DNA of 64,000 nt from Solea solea (Eukaryota; Chordata; Actinopteri; Pleuronectiformes; Soleidae): positions 4,468,028-4,532,027 of the forward strand of contig NC_081153.1 of the NCBI RefSeq assembly GCF_958295425.1. The letters run 5' to 3'. Of this stretch, positions 23,640-36,322 are shown piece after piece (the stretch's first letter is position 1; every line of letters starts with the position of its first letter). Position numbers and translations under genes: made by a program. The notes under the pieces are model-generated. The model did no database searches. It saw only the letters and a program-made list of their open reading frames with translations, and was not told where the DNA came from.

Positions 23640-23880
23640 GTCTGACACAGTCACTAACTTTCAGCAATGCTGTCTCTAAATACACCAGACTCCTCTGTTA
23701 GATATTGAGGTTTTACACATTTCCTTTGCTAAATATTGGTGATTAACGCATGTTTTCAGGATTTTTAAGTCATTTTAACTGATCTACAGTTCTGCATTGT
23801 TTCGCTTTGATCCCCGGTGTCTTCCAGTGATGACGCTCTCTGGATTTCCAGCGATCAAAGTTGCTTTTGTCAGTTCTGAA
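23640..23880 (+). repeat. Relative of the 18.4 kb MITE interior
   Basis: 23735-23800 shares GATTAACGCATGTTTT, GGATTTTTAAGTC and GATCTACA with the 18430-18659 element. Just left, 23661-23700 repeats sequence also present at 23038-23075 (AAATACACCAGACTCCTCTG). The terminal inverted repeats are not preserved here. Confidence 0.5.
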
Positions 23881-24396
23881 ATGTGTGTATTACAAGTTCT
23901 GGTCTCGTGTAAACAGAAGCATGTGTTTCATGGACTCAGCCACGTCTTCACTGGCATTGTGGCGAGTAGATAATGAGTGAATGTTCACATGGAGTTAGTG
24001 TTTTGCCATCTGTGATCTCTGTAAACAGGAAACAGTCGGGTATAATGGGGATTATTTCTGTGATTGCTGAGTGTGTGAAACAATGGTCTTTCTCCCAAAC
24101 ACTGAGCAGAGCTGTAATCTCTGCAACATCTGGGCTCCTGCTCCGCATCAGCCCAGCTGGAAGGGGATCAGATCAGATCAGGGTGGGATGAGCTGTTGTA
24201 GGTTTGACACAGGAACTCATGTGACCCACAGGCTTAAGCTGGGGACACAACGCTACCACTACAACATGTCTGTGCCTTGATTTTACCCACAGTGTGTGAG
24301 GGTAACAGACCTGACCACAGTCGCAGTCCATCAAACATGTCTGAATTTTTTGAGTGTAGCTGATGACGACTGCAAACGCATGTCGCCAACAACCCT

Positions 24397-24840
24397 TTAA
24401 ACCAGGGGCCTCAAAGTCAAAATGACCTGGGGGGCCGGTGAACTTCTAGGCTGTGGAAAAAAGTCCCACAGTTTTGATAAAATGAACTAAATTTAACTTA
24501 ACTTAAGTTAAATCCTGATAGTCCATCATGATACTGCACATTTAAAATATTCAGCATGATATTGCTCACCCTTCAAAGTAAAAGTGTTATTTAGAATATT
24601 ACAGTATTTATAATAACACGGAGACAATTGTGTTTAAAACATTAGACAAGATAAATGTTGAATTTAATACATCGAATAATGTGGTTCATGTAACCTAATG
24701 TATTATTATCATTATGGAACATTTTGTTGTTGTTGACGGGCCAGTTTTCATGATCACTTTAAAGTAAGTGCAGGGCCACGGGCTATCGGTTAGGGGGCCC
24801 GCATGTGGCCCACGGGCCGCGATTTTGAGACCTTGTGAGT
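24397..24840. mobile_element. hAT-like non-autonomous element remnant
   Basis: The left end, CAGGGGCCTCAAAGTC, and the right end, GATTTTGAGACCTTG, form an imperfect inverted repeat. GGGGGGCCGGTGAAC lies inside the left end, and GGCCCGCATGTGGCCCACGG precedes the right end, as in widespread vertebrate hAT-derived elements. No open frame. Family naming is from memory. Confidence 0.5.
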
Positions 24841-26970
24841 CTTCGATGCGTTCTGTTGGTTTTGATAAATCCTGTCGCCTGTGATCAGGTGCAGGCGTTA
24901 AATGTGTGAGTCATCGTAGTACCTTTTTGAATCTTGCACCTGGCAAATAATACTATACTAATAAAAACTAAACTAAAACAATAAACAATAAACAATAAAA
25001 ACTAGTAAACCTGCTCTAACTGAACTAATTAAAACTAACTCATTTTGAAAAGTCAAAACTATTCTGACCATGGTGCTGATGCTCTGTCTGTGCTGATTTC
25101 ACTGTCGCTTTGTTCACGCTGCAACTGAAACCGTGTTGTTTGTCTTTCTCCCACAATGTGAACCCAAGGACTGCCAGACTGTGTGTGTGTGTGTGTGTGT
25201 GTGTGTGATGCAATTAAGTGACAAATAAATGAGTGAAACACAAAGTACATGACAAAGACTGAGGAGAGAAGAGAGACACAAACCCCAACACGGCACCAGC
25301 AGAGCAAGAAAGGGAAAAAGAAAAGGATCTTTGTGCCTCTTCTTCATGTACTATGTGGAGAAAGCAGGACACAGCTGGAGACATTTTGGACATGTCAGCA
25401 CACACAGACGTCACAGCGCTGCAGCTAAACGGGAAATCATAAACTCACAGATGAGAGAAGAGCACAAGTTTGCTTTAAAGCTGCAGCTTGAAAAAATAAT
25501 TCCAGAGAGAGTGAAGACAAAGCTGCTCCTCATTCAGACCAAGAAACACCCAAGATTTAGTGCAACTGAAAACAGGCTTTTAAATTACATTTAAAGATAA
25601 TTAGTGTCTTCAGATTTTAGGCTGATTTGGACAGATTATCTGGCCAAATAATCCTGTAGTGTGAGGGATTATCAGACGTCATCGGACACAACAGAGTCGT
25701 TATTTCACTGCAAAAAATGAAAATATGTACTAGTGTAATTGACTTGAATTCAGTGTCTTTATCTAATCATACCATGTTTTGGATTTTTTCACTTATTAAG
25801 GCTGAAGATGCTTAAGATAATTTGACTAATAGTTGTTATATTTTCTTGTTTTTTTAGAGGCATGTTTTGCAGTGTATAAACACACCTGAACAAACAGTAT
25901 TCTGAAATTTAAAAATATGTCACAGTTCAAAGTTCGCTCGGCTCGTTTTTAGGAAGAGAAATAAACACTAAAAACGCTGTATTTTGTGACTTCTGCACAA
26001 TTATCGCTACTTTAAATCACTGCTAAAAATGCGATGCAAAATGAATCATAACATTTTTTAAAGCCTGAATATGTGACGTATAAACACACATACACTCCCT
26101 CCAGGACGTCCATGTAAGGAGTTGTGTATTATTCCCACAGGGTGCACCTGCGGCACAGATCGGTGGCGTGTGAGCGTGGAGACGTCAGAGCAGGTCTGAA
26201 CACGGGCTGAACACGGTCTGAACACGGTCGTCGTGATCTTAAACACTGAGGAGTGAGGAATGTGCTGTTGGAACTTATTCAGAACCTTCAGGCGTTCATT
26301 ATAGAAAATGATTCAAATAATTATAAAAATGATTATGGATTGTAGCCTGTGGCATTTTTTCTTTAATCTTTTTTTTACCAAATCAGGATTTGAGGGTGAG
26401 ATTAAAAAAATCTCCACCCCGTCAAAGAAGTATAATCCCTTCTATTAAGTGGGATTTGACACCGATACACAGACGAGGCCTCAGTGGACAATCTAGAGAC
26501 TGAGGTTGGTGAAAATAAAATAACGACAACAAAGCAACATTATTATGTGCTTTGAACAAATCCTTAGTGGAAACTAAATATAAAAAATAAAAATAATCAG
26601 TCAAATTGTGTTGTTAATTCGAATAATGAACTGAAAAGATAAGGATTTGACATCATAAAATACAGAAAGGATAAAACAAGATATATTATTTTTAAATATA
26701 AACCAGTGTCTGTTACATTCAAAGCGTGGTCCCCGTGTTTCTCGGTGTAGGTTTGTTTGTTAAGATCTCGTGTCTGGTGTGAGATTTGTTTCATGTCAAC
26801 AGAGACAGAGGCAACAGTGTAATGAAATAATGAAAGACGACTGTAAACAGGTCGATGTTTGTCTGAAAATGCAAAAGGAGCGTCAGGGCTGATAGTATTG
26901 CTTGTGACAGCCTGATTTTTCAAATGAAAGATACAAATAATGTTGCATAATTTCTGTTCACTTCTGTTAT
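24841..26970. other. Intergenic stretch, no gene seen
   Basis: Holds a (GT)n run at 25181-25207 and AT-rich non-coding sequence. The longest open frames have no recognisable protein character. Confidence 0.5.
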
Positions 26971-27110
26971 CTACCTACTTAACTATCTACCTACCCACCT
27001 AGTGAGTTACCTACAGTACCTACTTACCTACCTACCTACCTACCTACCTACCTAGCGAGCTAGCTATCCACTACTTACCTAGCTACCTACCTACCTAGGT
27101 AGATAGATAG
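26971..27110 (+). repeat. (CTAC)n / (TAGA)n tetranucleotide array
   Basis: About 140 bases of degenerate CTAC/CTAT units, interrupted by TAGCGAGCTAGC, ending in CTACCTAGGTAGATAGATAG so that the motif inverts at the right edge. Confidence 0.9.
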
Positions 27111-27839
27111 CCCCCCTCGAGAGTTCCTGCTAATCTGAAAAGTAGTAATCTGAAAGGGAGAGTTTTTTCCTCTGGTAATTTTTGGTTGAAATGCGCTGAC
27201 AGTTTTTCAAAATCCCAGGTAAAAGGATGAACGGCTGTAAGAAGTCTTTAAGTTGACACAGGATCAATGACCAGCTGTGCTGCTGGTTGTCTATGAATCA
27301 GTGGATTATTCAGTTTGCAGCAGTGACTTGTTGTTAAAAGTCTCTTTGGATCGCTGTCATTGCGTCAGTGAAGTGGAGTCATTACATGATCAACAGCTCT
27401 CTCGTGTAGAAAAGAAAGTCACCAGCTGGCAAAGCTGCTGCTGCTGCTGCTCTGAATGTGTCGGGCTTTTGTGACACAGTCACACGGCTCGGAAACACTG
27501 TGATCATCAGACTCTGACGCCTCTAATGGAATCACATGAGAGGTGCTGAGACGCTCGCTCACGCTGCATAACTAAATGCATAAATAATTAAATATACATA
27601 TTATGACATGCTCTGTTTGCACGTACCTTTTTGTTATTGTTGTTTTTATATATTATAAATACTTAATATCTTATTTCAAAATGTTTATTCTGTAATGGAA
27701 AATTCTTCTTCACACTACGGGATGATACTGATACCAATATTAGTCAAATACAGTCATTTTTAGACCACTTATGAAAGTATGAAGTCATTTTTTTTCTTTT
27801 TTTTTAAAGAAAGATATCTCTTTTTTAAGGAAGATATCC

Positions 27840-29385
27840 TGTAGGCCATTATGTATCTCTCTGCAATAGCCCTTTTGATTTCCACACTTCCTCCAGCAGA
27901 CGGGGGAATTATCATCATAGTGAGACTTCTGAGAAGGTGTAATAAAGTACGTAATCAGGCTTTTCCATCCAAATACCCTCCACTTCTGTGAGCTGGTACA
28001 TCTCCATTGATACCTCCAAAGTGTTGTCCATTCTTCCTCAGATATAGTTATCCCTCCTTCCTCTTCCCATTTTATTTAAACATATGAAGTTGAATGTGGT
28101 TTTCAAATTTGACAGACCCTTATATGTAATATATATACAGTATATGAAACAGTTTTATCAATAGTTTCTGAATCATAGGCTTTTGTAAATAATTCAATCA
28201 AACATGTCTTTGTTACATTTTTCAGCTCCGTAGTAACGTAATGCCGTAGCTGCAGGTATCGATAGAAGTCTTGTTTTTCATCACACTACATAAGGCTGTT
28301 ATACCGTTGGCTATCCAGTCCTTAAATCTAGAGTCCAATTTATTAGCTCTACAATCTGAGTCATAGGCACACCATTTAAGAGCTACAATATCACTTTCAA
28401 GTTTATGTTCTTTTATGATAGATTTTCATGCTTTAAGGGTCCACGCCACCCATGGGTTATCTATGTTATTTATGTGGCTTTGTAAGTTTTTATCAGCTAA
28501 GATTGCCTGTATGGGGATGGAGCCGTATATGAGGGATTGCACCAGCATATCACTGCTCTCATCTGCACTGCAAAATAATAATATCTAAAATAAGGAAAAC
28601 CCCATCCTTCCTTGTGTTTAGCCAGCTGTAAGGCTTTGAGGCGAACTCTTGGTCTTTTACCTTGCCATATATACCTGGATAGCATTTTGTCCCACTCATT
28701 AAATTGGTTAGGGTTAATCTCTATTGGCAGGGTTTGAAATAAATATAAAAGTCTTGGCAATATTAAGTAAATTTGGAGTCAATTCTTGAACTAAGGCTGA
28801 AGAAGGGAATTAAGTTCCATCTTGCTATGTCATCCTTTATTTTCTTATGTATGGGTGGATAGTTGTATTCCGATAATTTTGTAAGATCTTTTGGTAGGTT
28901 AATGCCTAAGTATTTAAAAGACTCTGTTTGCCATGTCAAGGGGTAACTACTTTTAATTTCTCTTGGTGGGCAATAATTATATGAGAGTAATTGGGTTTTA
29001 CTCATATTGATGTTGTACCCCGATAATTGGCCATACTGTTACAATTACATCAATTTAGGCAGAGAGTTTGTTGAGAGTTTGTTTGTTGGCCAAAGTATAT
29101 CAAGACGTCATCTGCATAACAGGACAATTTATATTCCGTCCCTTCAATAATGATTCCCTTGATATCTTCATTTTGTCTGATGTACTGAGCCTGTGGTTCC
29201 AAATATAGTGCGAAGAGTAGTGGTGGTAAAACTAGGGTAAAACTATTTGATAAATATCCATTGACTTTGATCCTGGCGGTAGGTTTGTCACATAGTGCCT
29301 GTATGGTTTTAATAGTTGTATCGCGGAAGCCGAATCTATGTAAAACTCTGTAGAGAAAAATCCAGTTCACCGAATCATGAGGTAA
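27840..29385 (-). mobile_element. Truncated L1-clade LINE
   Basis: Minus-strand pieces read in order of an L1/Tx1-type ORF2. First, at 29370-29050, [25 protein letters not shown] and the catalytic YADD in [11 protein letters not shown]. Then, at 29005-28763, YLGINLPKDLTKL and ARWNLIPFFSLSSRI. Then, at 28760-28497, PRLLYLFQTLPIEI, WDKMLSRYIWQGKRPRVRL and VICWCNPSY. The GCPLSP part before PLLFALY is lost by a deletion and the frames are broken, so it is inactive. The left part to about 27840 is the presumed 3' end. The 5' half of the element is missing. Confidence 0.9.
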
Positions 29386-29829
29386 TTTTTAAAGACATCA
29401 TTTTCCAAAAGCCTAGAAAAAAATAATAACAGCCCAGAAACATGACTCAGCTAAAATGCTTTTGCTGATTTGTATTTGCATTCTGAAGCATCACACCAAA
29501 TAAAAAAAGTGTCCTTATAGAAAGTTGTGTAGAATGTTGTGTTTTTCAGTGCATTTTTCACTGTTGTGGGTTAAAACTCAGGAGATGAATGTGTGCGTGA
29601 CGCATGAATGACGTCACTTCAGTGCCTGATTGTCAGGTAAAATGAAGTTTAATTGTGTCGGGATGATTGACATCTAAAGTGTAATGAAATGAATATTTGA
29701 CATTTGTCAACTTTGATGGTAAAACTGTGTGTTAGGACCAAAAGTGAGAGAAAATCCACCTGCTCACGGTTTGGAAATCAAACACAGACACTGTCACTGT
29801 CAGCTCTGGAAATCACTCCTGATGTCTGT

Positions 29830-29830
<1 letters not shown>

Positions 29831-29863
<33 letters not shown>

Positions 29864-30105
29864 GCAAGTGTGTGTGTGAGAGAGAGAGAGAGAGAGCGTA
29901 TGTGTGCGTGTGCAAGTGTGTGTGTGTGTGTGTGTGCGTGCGCGTGCGCTTGTGTGTGTGTTAAAGAGAGAGAGAGAGAGAGCGTGTGTGTGTGTGAGTG
30001 CGTGTGCGCGTGCGCAAGTGTGTGTGTGTGTGTGCATAAGTGTGTGTGTGAGAGAGAGAGCGTGTGTGTGTGAGTGTGTATGTGAGGGAGAGAGAGAGCG
30101 TGTAC

Positions 30106-30179
<74 letters not shown>

Positions 30180-30311
30180 GTGTGTGAGTGTGAGTGTGTG
30201 TGTGTGCAGTATAAAAGCTCCTGTCACTTTTCTCACTTGCTTCACTTTTCCTAATGAAATGATTCTTTGCCCATGTGACTGCGTGGGTGACAAACACACA
30301 CACACAGACAG

Positions 30312-30343
<32 letters not shown>

Positions 30344-30392
30344 TGAACACGCCTGCAGTCTGGTGTGTGTGTGTGTGTGTGTGTGTGTGGAC
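29831..30392 (+). repeat. Compound CA / TG / GA microsatellite
   Basis: (CA)n at 29832-29860, then interleaved (TG)n, (GA)n and (GTGCG)n to about 30206, (CA)n at 30294-30340 and (TG)n at 30362-30388. Open frames here are low-complexity artefacts. Confidence 0.95.
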
Positions 30393-31009
30393 ACAGGCCT
30401 GGACATATTGTGTGCACAGGTTTCAGACTCTGGAGATGAAGCGTGTGCACATGGATCTCCTGCTGACTATTCCTCGCTGACAAGCAGCCAGCCGGCATCT
30501 ACAACCCATAATTACCCCCATCCAACCAGAGCATTACTTCCTGCATGTCGGCGATCCAAAAACGAGCCCGTCTCCGTGGTTACCCTGTTGCCAGGAGACA
30601 GTTGGGGTGGGCCGGGGTGATGTCTCAGGAATGACAGGGATGGACAGAGGTGAGTGAGGCGTTGCTTGGTGCTGCATCTTCTCACCTCTCGTCAAAGTCG
30701 ACCAAACTACAGCGTTTCATTTGATTTCATCTTCTCCATTCAGTGAAGAAACTTCTCTGTTTTATGTTGACCTTCAACAGTTTGCTGGATGTTCATCATG
30801 AGATGTTTGCAAACGCTCTCAGTTGGAGTTTTCTTGAGGACCTCTTATCCAAGTCCAGTGACCTACGTGTATGTCTTCACCCCTGAGGAACTCTCTAAAG
30901 CTTCTTTTCTGATCAAGTTAACTTATCAAGTTATATCAAGTTCTGTAACGCACGTTCTTCCTCATCTTATTTCTTCACTGTCTCAGGTTTGAATGGTGCC
31001 TTGTCCACC

Positions 31010-31230
31010 ATGGACGGCACGGTGGAACAATGGTTAGCACTGTTGCAAACTCTGGTCCATCCCAGGTCTCTTCCGAGTTGAGCCTGGATGTTCTCACCAT
31101 GTATGTTTTCCTCCACCTCCTCCCACCATCAGAACATCCATCCATCTTCTACCTCTTTATCCTCCGCACGAGTGTCGCTGGTGCCAAGTGATCCCAGCCG
31201 ACATGGGGCGAAAGGGGAGGATCACAACCT
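31010..31230 (+). repeat. Degraded family B-type repeat
   Basis: GGACGGCACGGTGGAACAAT, GTTAGCACTGTTGC and CTGGATGTTCTCACCATGTA resemble the start of the family B repeat. CCAGTCCATCACAGGACTGC (31232-31251) resembles the reverse complement of a later part of it. Confidence 0.45.
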
Positions 31231-31329
31231 CCAGTCCATCACAGGACTGCATCATAACGTGTTAGCGTCAAGCTTCTCTTAGTGCAACTGACCAAGATCT
31301 GGGCTCTGCTCAGTGGCTGCACACTGCTT

Positions 31330-31500
31330 CCAGTTCTACGAAGGTTCCAGGTAGACCAGGGTTTCTGAATTCTCCTGGTCCTCATGACCCACTGCCCTGG
31401 GTCGTTATCAGGCTTTTGCAGAGCTTGTTGATGAGGTGTTGGAGCAGGTGAAACATCTAAAACATGCAGGGCAGTGGGATTGAGAAGCCCTGAAGTAGAC
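31330..31500 (-). mobile_element. Non-autonomous DNA element fragment
   Basis: Contains ACCAGGGTTTCTGAATTCTC then CTGGTCCTCATGACCCACTG, and GTTGGAGCAGGTGAAACATC then TAAAACATGCAGGGCAGTGG. These are typical of a common fish non-autonomous element whose ends read like 'CAGGGTTTC...'. 31500-32580 shows nothing else I recognise. Confidence 0.45.
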
Positions 31501-32586
31501 AATGTCTAAAAGGCAGAGGACAAACTTCTCCACGAGGACTGAGAAACTTACCTTAGCTTTTGGAGTTTTTCCAAAAATCAAGAGGAGGGGGGATTTTAAA
31601 AGTGTCATTTCTCTGTTGATTCACACTTGTTTTTCACAAATTTAAATGTGGGAGCTACTGAAAGCCTCCTGACGCTCACATACCAAAGATTTAATCTCTA
31701 TCATCAACTGTTCTTGAGATGTGACAACTTTAAAACATGTTTTGCCGGTTTTGGACAGTTAGGCACTGGGGAATTAGGGAGGGGCTTGTGAGTCTCCCCT
31801 CCCCTCTCTCCAAGGTTTACATACTACTTTTTTGTAATTTGAGGTCCAATCCACCCAAAATTTCGCCGCAGAATTGTCTAGTTTTCACATAATTTTCTTA
31901 GATGTTCTATATAGCATGAAGATCGGGACTCATAGAGGATCCAGTCTTTGTTATGAGCAAAGCTTGGCTGCTTTTGGGTCATTATGCCCCGTTGGAGAAA
32001 CCCTGAACCAGGACCGAGCTTTCTGACACTGGGCAGTATTTTCTTTGCTCCAGGATGCCTAAATAGTCTTGAGCTTTTATTGTTCCCCGCACAAATAAGT
32101 GAAAATAAAAGTTTTGTTAGTGTTGCATGGACCTGTTAATGTTGCTGCTCAGAGACAGTTGTCTTGTTGAGCTCCTGAGACCACACTAAGGCGAGTTTTC
32201 TCCCTATAAATAGACCGAACGTCTGATATAAAAAGACTCCTAACACCTGGTTAAACAGCTAGTTTGAAAAAAAAAGTGCTTATTATATTATGCAACACTT
32301 TTGTAATCTTTGTTTGAGGGGAACAAACTTCACACATGAGACAATTCTTATGCCGTGAGGTTTCCAGCACACGTGTGTCGTCACCTCGTAGGCGCACCCT
32401 CTGAACGGGGAACTGTATTTATTAATGACTCTCAGGGTGTGAGGAGGATTTCAACAAAATATCATAAAAGAACTTTTAGAAAACCCAATTAAGGGGCTTT
32501 AGCTTTGACGCCTTCTCCCAGAGAGGAAGCAGGTTGTGAAACTCACGTTGACACTTCCAGAGACAGAAGGTCTATTTTTGGGCCCA

Positions 32587-32770
32587 ACGCACACGCACAC
32601 GCACACGCACAAGCACACGCACACGCACACGCACACATCTCTGAGTGTGACCCTATTCTGTCACTGCAGAGTTGTGACTTATCAGAGAGGCGAGTGTCGC
32701 GCTGCTCTTAAAGCATCACTGTCCAGGTCTCCTGAGTGGGTCACTCCACTCAATATGTGCATGTGAGGCC

Positions 32771-32802
<32 letters not shown>
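32587..32802 (+). repeat. (CACACG)n and (TG)n microsatellites
   Basis: (CACACG)n with one AAGCAC interruption at 32587-32638, and a 30-base (TG)n at 32773-32802. Confidence 0.9.
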
Positions 32803-32804
<2 letters not shown>

Positions 32805-32843
32805 ATTCACTGCTCCTGCGTATGAGCGTATTCTGTCGCTGTG

Positions 32844-32857
32844 CTGCCCTCTGCTGG
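32844..32857 (-). promoter_or_regulatory. CTCF-type core motif, reverse
   Basis: The minus strand reads CCAGCAGAGGGCAG, matching CCASYAGRKGGCRS at all 14 positions. It is in the snrk-abhd5 spacer and faces the 2219 motif. Confidence 0.5.
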
Positions 32858-33059
32858 ATGCTGGTCTGGAGTCTGGGTTCTGAGTGATTTTACACAGACG
32901 CAACACACACACAAAAAATTGAACTTTGCACACAATTGTGAAAACGTACACCTCTGTGTATCAAGAACACGACTCCGCTAAACTGTCAGAGAACATTGTA
33001 AAGTGCACATTTCTGAAGACAAATGACATCATTTATCACACTCTCTTCTCCTTAATTAT

Positions 33060-33395
33060 TAGAGCTGAAAGAAATATTCAATTAATCATTAACTATTTTG
33101 ATAATGGATTGATCAGTTTGAGTGTTTTTTCCCCGCAATTAGCAACAGATTTTCTGATTTTTCAGCTTCTTAAATGTGAATATTCTTTGGTTCCTTTGCT
33201 CCATATAACAGAGAAATCATTAAACATTGAATCATTTTTGGTTTGTGAACGAAACAAAGACGTTTGAGAACGTCATCATTTCCAGGTTTTTAAAAAAACA
33301 GACCGAACCACGTTTTCTGCCATTTTATGGTACAAGAAAATAATTGACCGATTAATCAATTATACCCTAATAATTGTTAGTTACAGACCAACAGA
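33060..33395 (-). repeat. Interspersed repeat family A, copy 4 (reversed)
   Basis: Shows the reverse-complement landmarks of family A: AATTAATCATTAACTATTTT, CAGCTTCTTAAATGTGAATA, CCTTTGCTCCATATAACAGA and GATTAATCAATTATACCC. This is the longest copy in the window. Confidence 0.6.
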
Positions 33396-33968
33396 TGATC
33401 AATTATTCTTACTCCTGCCAGCGTAACGAGATCCTCAAACCAGTTGCTCCTGGATGTTCCTACAGAACAAGGTGAAAAACCTTGTTCTGTTCAGTTGCTG
33501 CTTCTCATGTAAGAGCAGCGCAGACTCTAGAAACTTTTACTTTTGACCTCTTTTCCTTGGCATTTAATTCAGGACGAGCTAAACAGCTTGCCTTTTTCTA
33601 TCACGCTGCTTCTTTCTTTTTTTATTATAGTGTATATTTCTATGTATGTATGTTTTGTTTGCTTTGTTTGACCTGTTTTTGTCGTGTATTTGTTGCTCCT
33701 GTGCGACACTTCTGTCAGCTGAGGTTGTTTTAAATGTGCACATTTTTTTGTCTGGTACTGTACATGTACACACTTTTAACTGATTCTTTTTCAGTTTGTG
33801 TTTCTCGTTATGAGATAGTGAAAATGCCTTTTAACAGCAGCCCTTTGCCCTACTTCCATCTGCCTCATATCTCTCTCTGAGAGTGTGTGACAGGTCAGAG
33901 AAGGAACACTCTGTGCACTTTCACTGGACCTCGATTCTCCTCAAAACAAGATATTCACTTGAGAAGAC

Positions 33969-34274
33969 TTTATTTACATTTATAGGGGCCAGTTTGCTCA
34001 ATAAATTCTCAGAATTCATATTTTTATTTCCAAACGCTGGACAAGAAAACATTTATTTATAAATATTACTTACATGATAAAGAACACACGGCATCGTCTG
34101 ACTCTGACCTCAAACCTCGGAGAGGACCCGAGTGTGGAGTGAGGAGTCTTCTGTGAATTTCTCTGTGAGATGAATAAAGTATCTATCTTCAGTCAGTGAT
34201 TGGTCTCTTAAGTACATGATGAAGAATGACTGAATGACTGGGTAATGGGTTCGTCTTGTGGATGAAGGAAGGTC
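33969..34274 (-). terminator. abhd5: abhd5 3' UTR with candidate poly(A) signal
   Basis: On the minus strand AATAAA occurs at 33974-33969, about 300 bases past the stop codon. 34160-34185 carries ATGAATAAAGTATCTATC on the plus strand, like a LINE-type tail. The UTR end is therefore uncertain. Confidence 0.45.
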
Positions 34275-36286
34275 TCATATCTTCTCATCCTCAGTCGTTG
34301 TGTCTGTTCTGGCGAGGATCTGAAGAACGGCCTGGTTAAAGTCCTCTGGCTGGTCCGCGAATACGTAGTGTCCTGCTCCTCTGATCACCTGACAGACACA
34401 GGAGTGCAGACATGGAGTGTGTCATCTACTCACAGTTATGTATTTTAAGACAGGTTTTAAATACAAGTGCATATAAGTCAGACAATCCTAACCCTAGTCT
34501 TAATTTGCAGTGGATTTTATAACCTTTGTGCCACAGGAAGTTAACATGAATCTGATCATTTACTCGGTTACATTAAGTTCCGACTGTGTGTAGAATCAAA
34601 TATAAAACTGTTGAAACCAATTTAACACATTTCAAAACTGCTTTTTTATGTTGACTTTCTGTTAAAATATTCATGTTTTTGTCTTATTTTGTTGCCAATT
34701 CTATTCCTATTTCGTGTTTTTATATTCTTAATTTGATTCTATTGTATTCTTTATCTTATTTCGGTGCTTTTCTCACCTCTTGTTTGTACTCGTCGACCTC
34801 TGACCCTTTTGCTGCAGTAACACGTAAATCCCCCTCCTATGTGGGATCAATATCAATACAATTCTAATCTGATCTAATCTAATCTAATCTTTATCTGATG
34901 CATATTCCATCATTTTCCCTCACCTGGATGCATCTGTGTTTGTCCACATGTTGGACACAATGGGACAGAGTCCATGTATGAAACAGTACTGTTACAAATG
35001 AGGCGATTGATTCTGTGAATCATGTAAAATCACAACTCTGCATTCACAGTTTCTGTAAGCGGCTAAAAACAAAGAAAACAGCGAGTGTGCAAAAACCTCA
35101 AACTGAACCTACTGTAATTTCCACATCTGGTCTCATTCCCATGAGAGCGTGTCCAGAGTTGCAGTCAATGCTGGAGCGCGATCCGTAGATGAAGAAAACG
35201 GGAACGTCCGCCCGGATCTGTCCAAATCTGTCCAGCATCGGCCTCTTTGCCCAGCCGTAGGGAATTGTCATATTCTTGAAGGCTGTTTCTCCACTACAAA
35301 CACACGCATCGAGATACATAAATACAGTAGATATAGAAGGAAACAACTTATCTGTGGATAATATCGACACGTAGCGCCCCTTCACCTTGGAGTTTGTGCG
35401 TTTAGGTGGTAGATGTAGTCGGACACGGTGTTGTCGCCAAACACCGAGGAGTATTTCTGCTTAAAATCGGACCTGATCATCTGGACCAGCGTCGGACCTG
35501 ATTGAGGACAGAAGAAACAAACACATCAGAAATGCAGACATCAGACTTTTTGTGTTTTGCAGGAATATAATTAATTTGTATGGAGGAAAAAAGAACAACC
35601 TCAGAAATGCTCCTGACATGAGGCGAGTTAAAGATCTGTTGGCAACACTTGACATGTCAGACCACAGCAAAAGACATGTGACATTGTGAGTCTCGTAGGA
35701 AGAAGACCTCGCGCCAAGTCAATTTTTTTGTGGCTCATAGAAAATCTCCCGCGTGGAAAAAAAGCCCAAGATAATTTTACAGAAATAGAAATAACTTTCT
35801 GCTGCTACTGAGCGGCTGCATTTAGAGTTTGATCCAACAAAGCTTTTCAACAGCTGATTGTGGTTTGTTGTTTATTTGTTAAATGATAACAAATGATACA
35901 CAAAACTGCATATTTTAAATATGAAATACCTGATATAACAGGTCATTAAAGAGCTACACTTCAGATGGGATTGTAAGGTTTTTAGTTCACTCAGTTTCTG
36001 AGAACAGAAATGTGTGAACTTACACACAGGCTTGATAATAATAACACACAGTGGATCAGTACTCTAGTATATATATCTGCAAGGGTAATGTTTGTTTCCA
36101 CTGGTAAACTGTAGAAAAGTAATACATAAATATTTGTTTCCTGAATATTGTACCTTCAATCATCTCAGCAACAGCCTCATTCTTTCAAAGAAAAATGACT
36201 CACAGTGTAATTATACATTTTTCAGAATGTTTTTTTTATCTTTAGTGAGTTGACAAAATGTGTTTACTAAATTTAATCTGCATATA

Positions 36287-36322
<36 letters not shown>

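Noticed and set aside
27840..29385. Reverse transcriptase as a possible retron or domesticated gene
   Set aside because: The order of motifs and flanking blocks is that of L1-clade ORF2, the frames are broken, and part of the catalytic region is deleted. It is an ordinary dead LINE.
30575..30602. RFX-like GGTTACCCTGTTGCCAGGAGAC
   Set aside because: The two half-sites are in direct, not inverted, order, so it does not fit an X-box.
29704..30620. Several open frames rich in Cys-Val or His-Thr
   Set aside because: They are translations of CA/TG/GA microsatellites in different frames, with no non-repetitive protein content.
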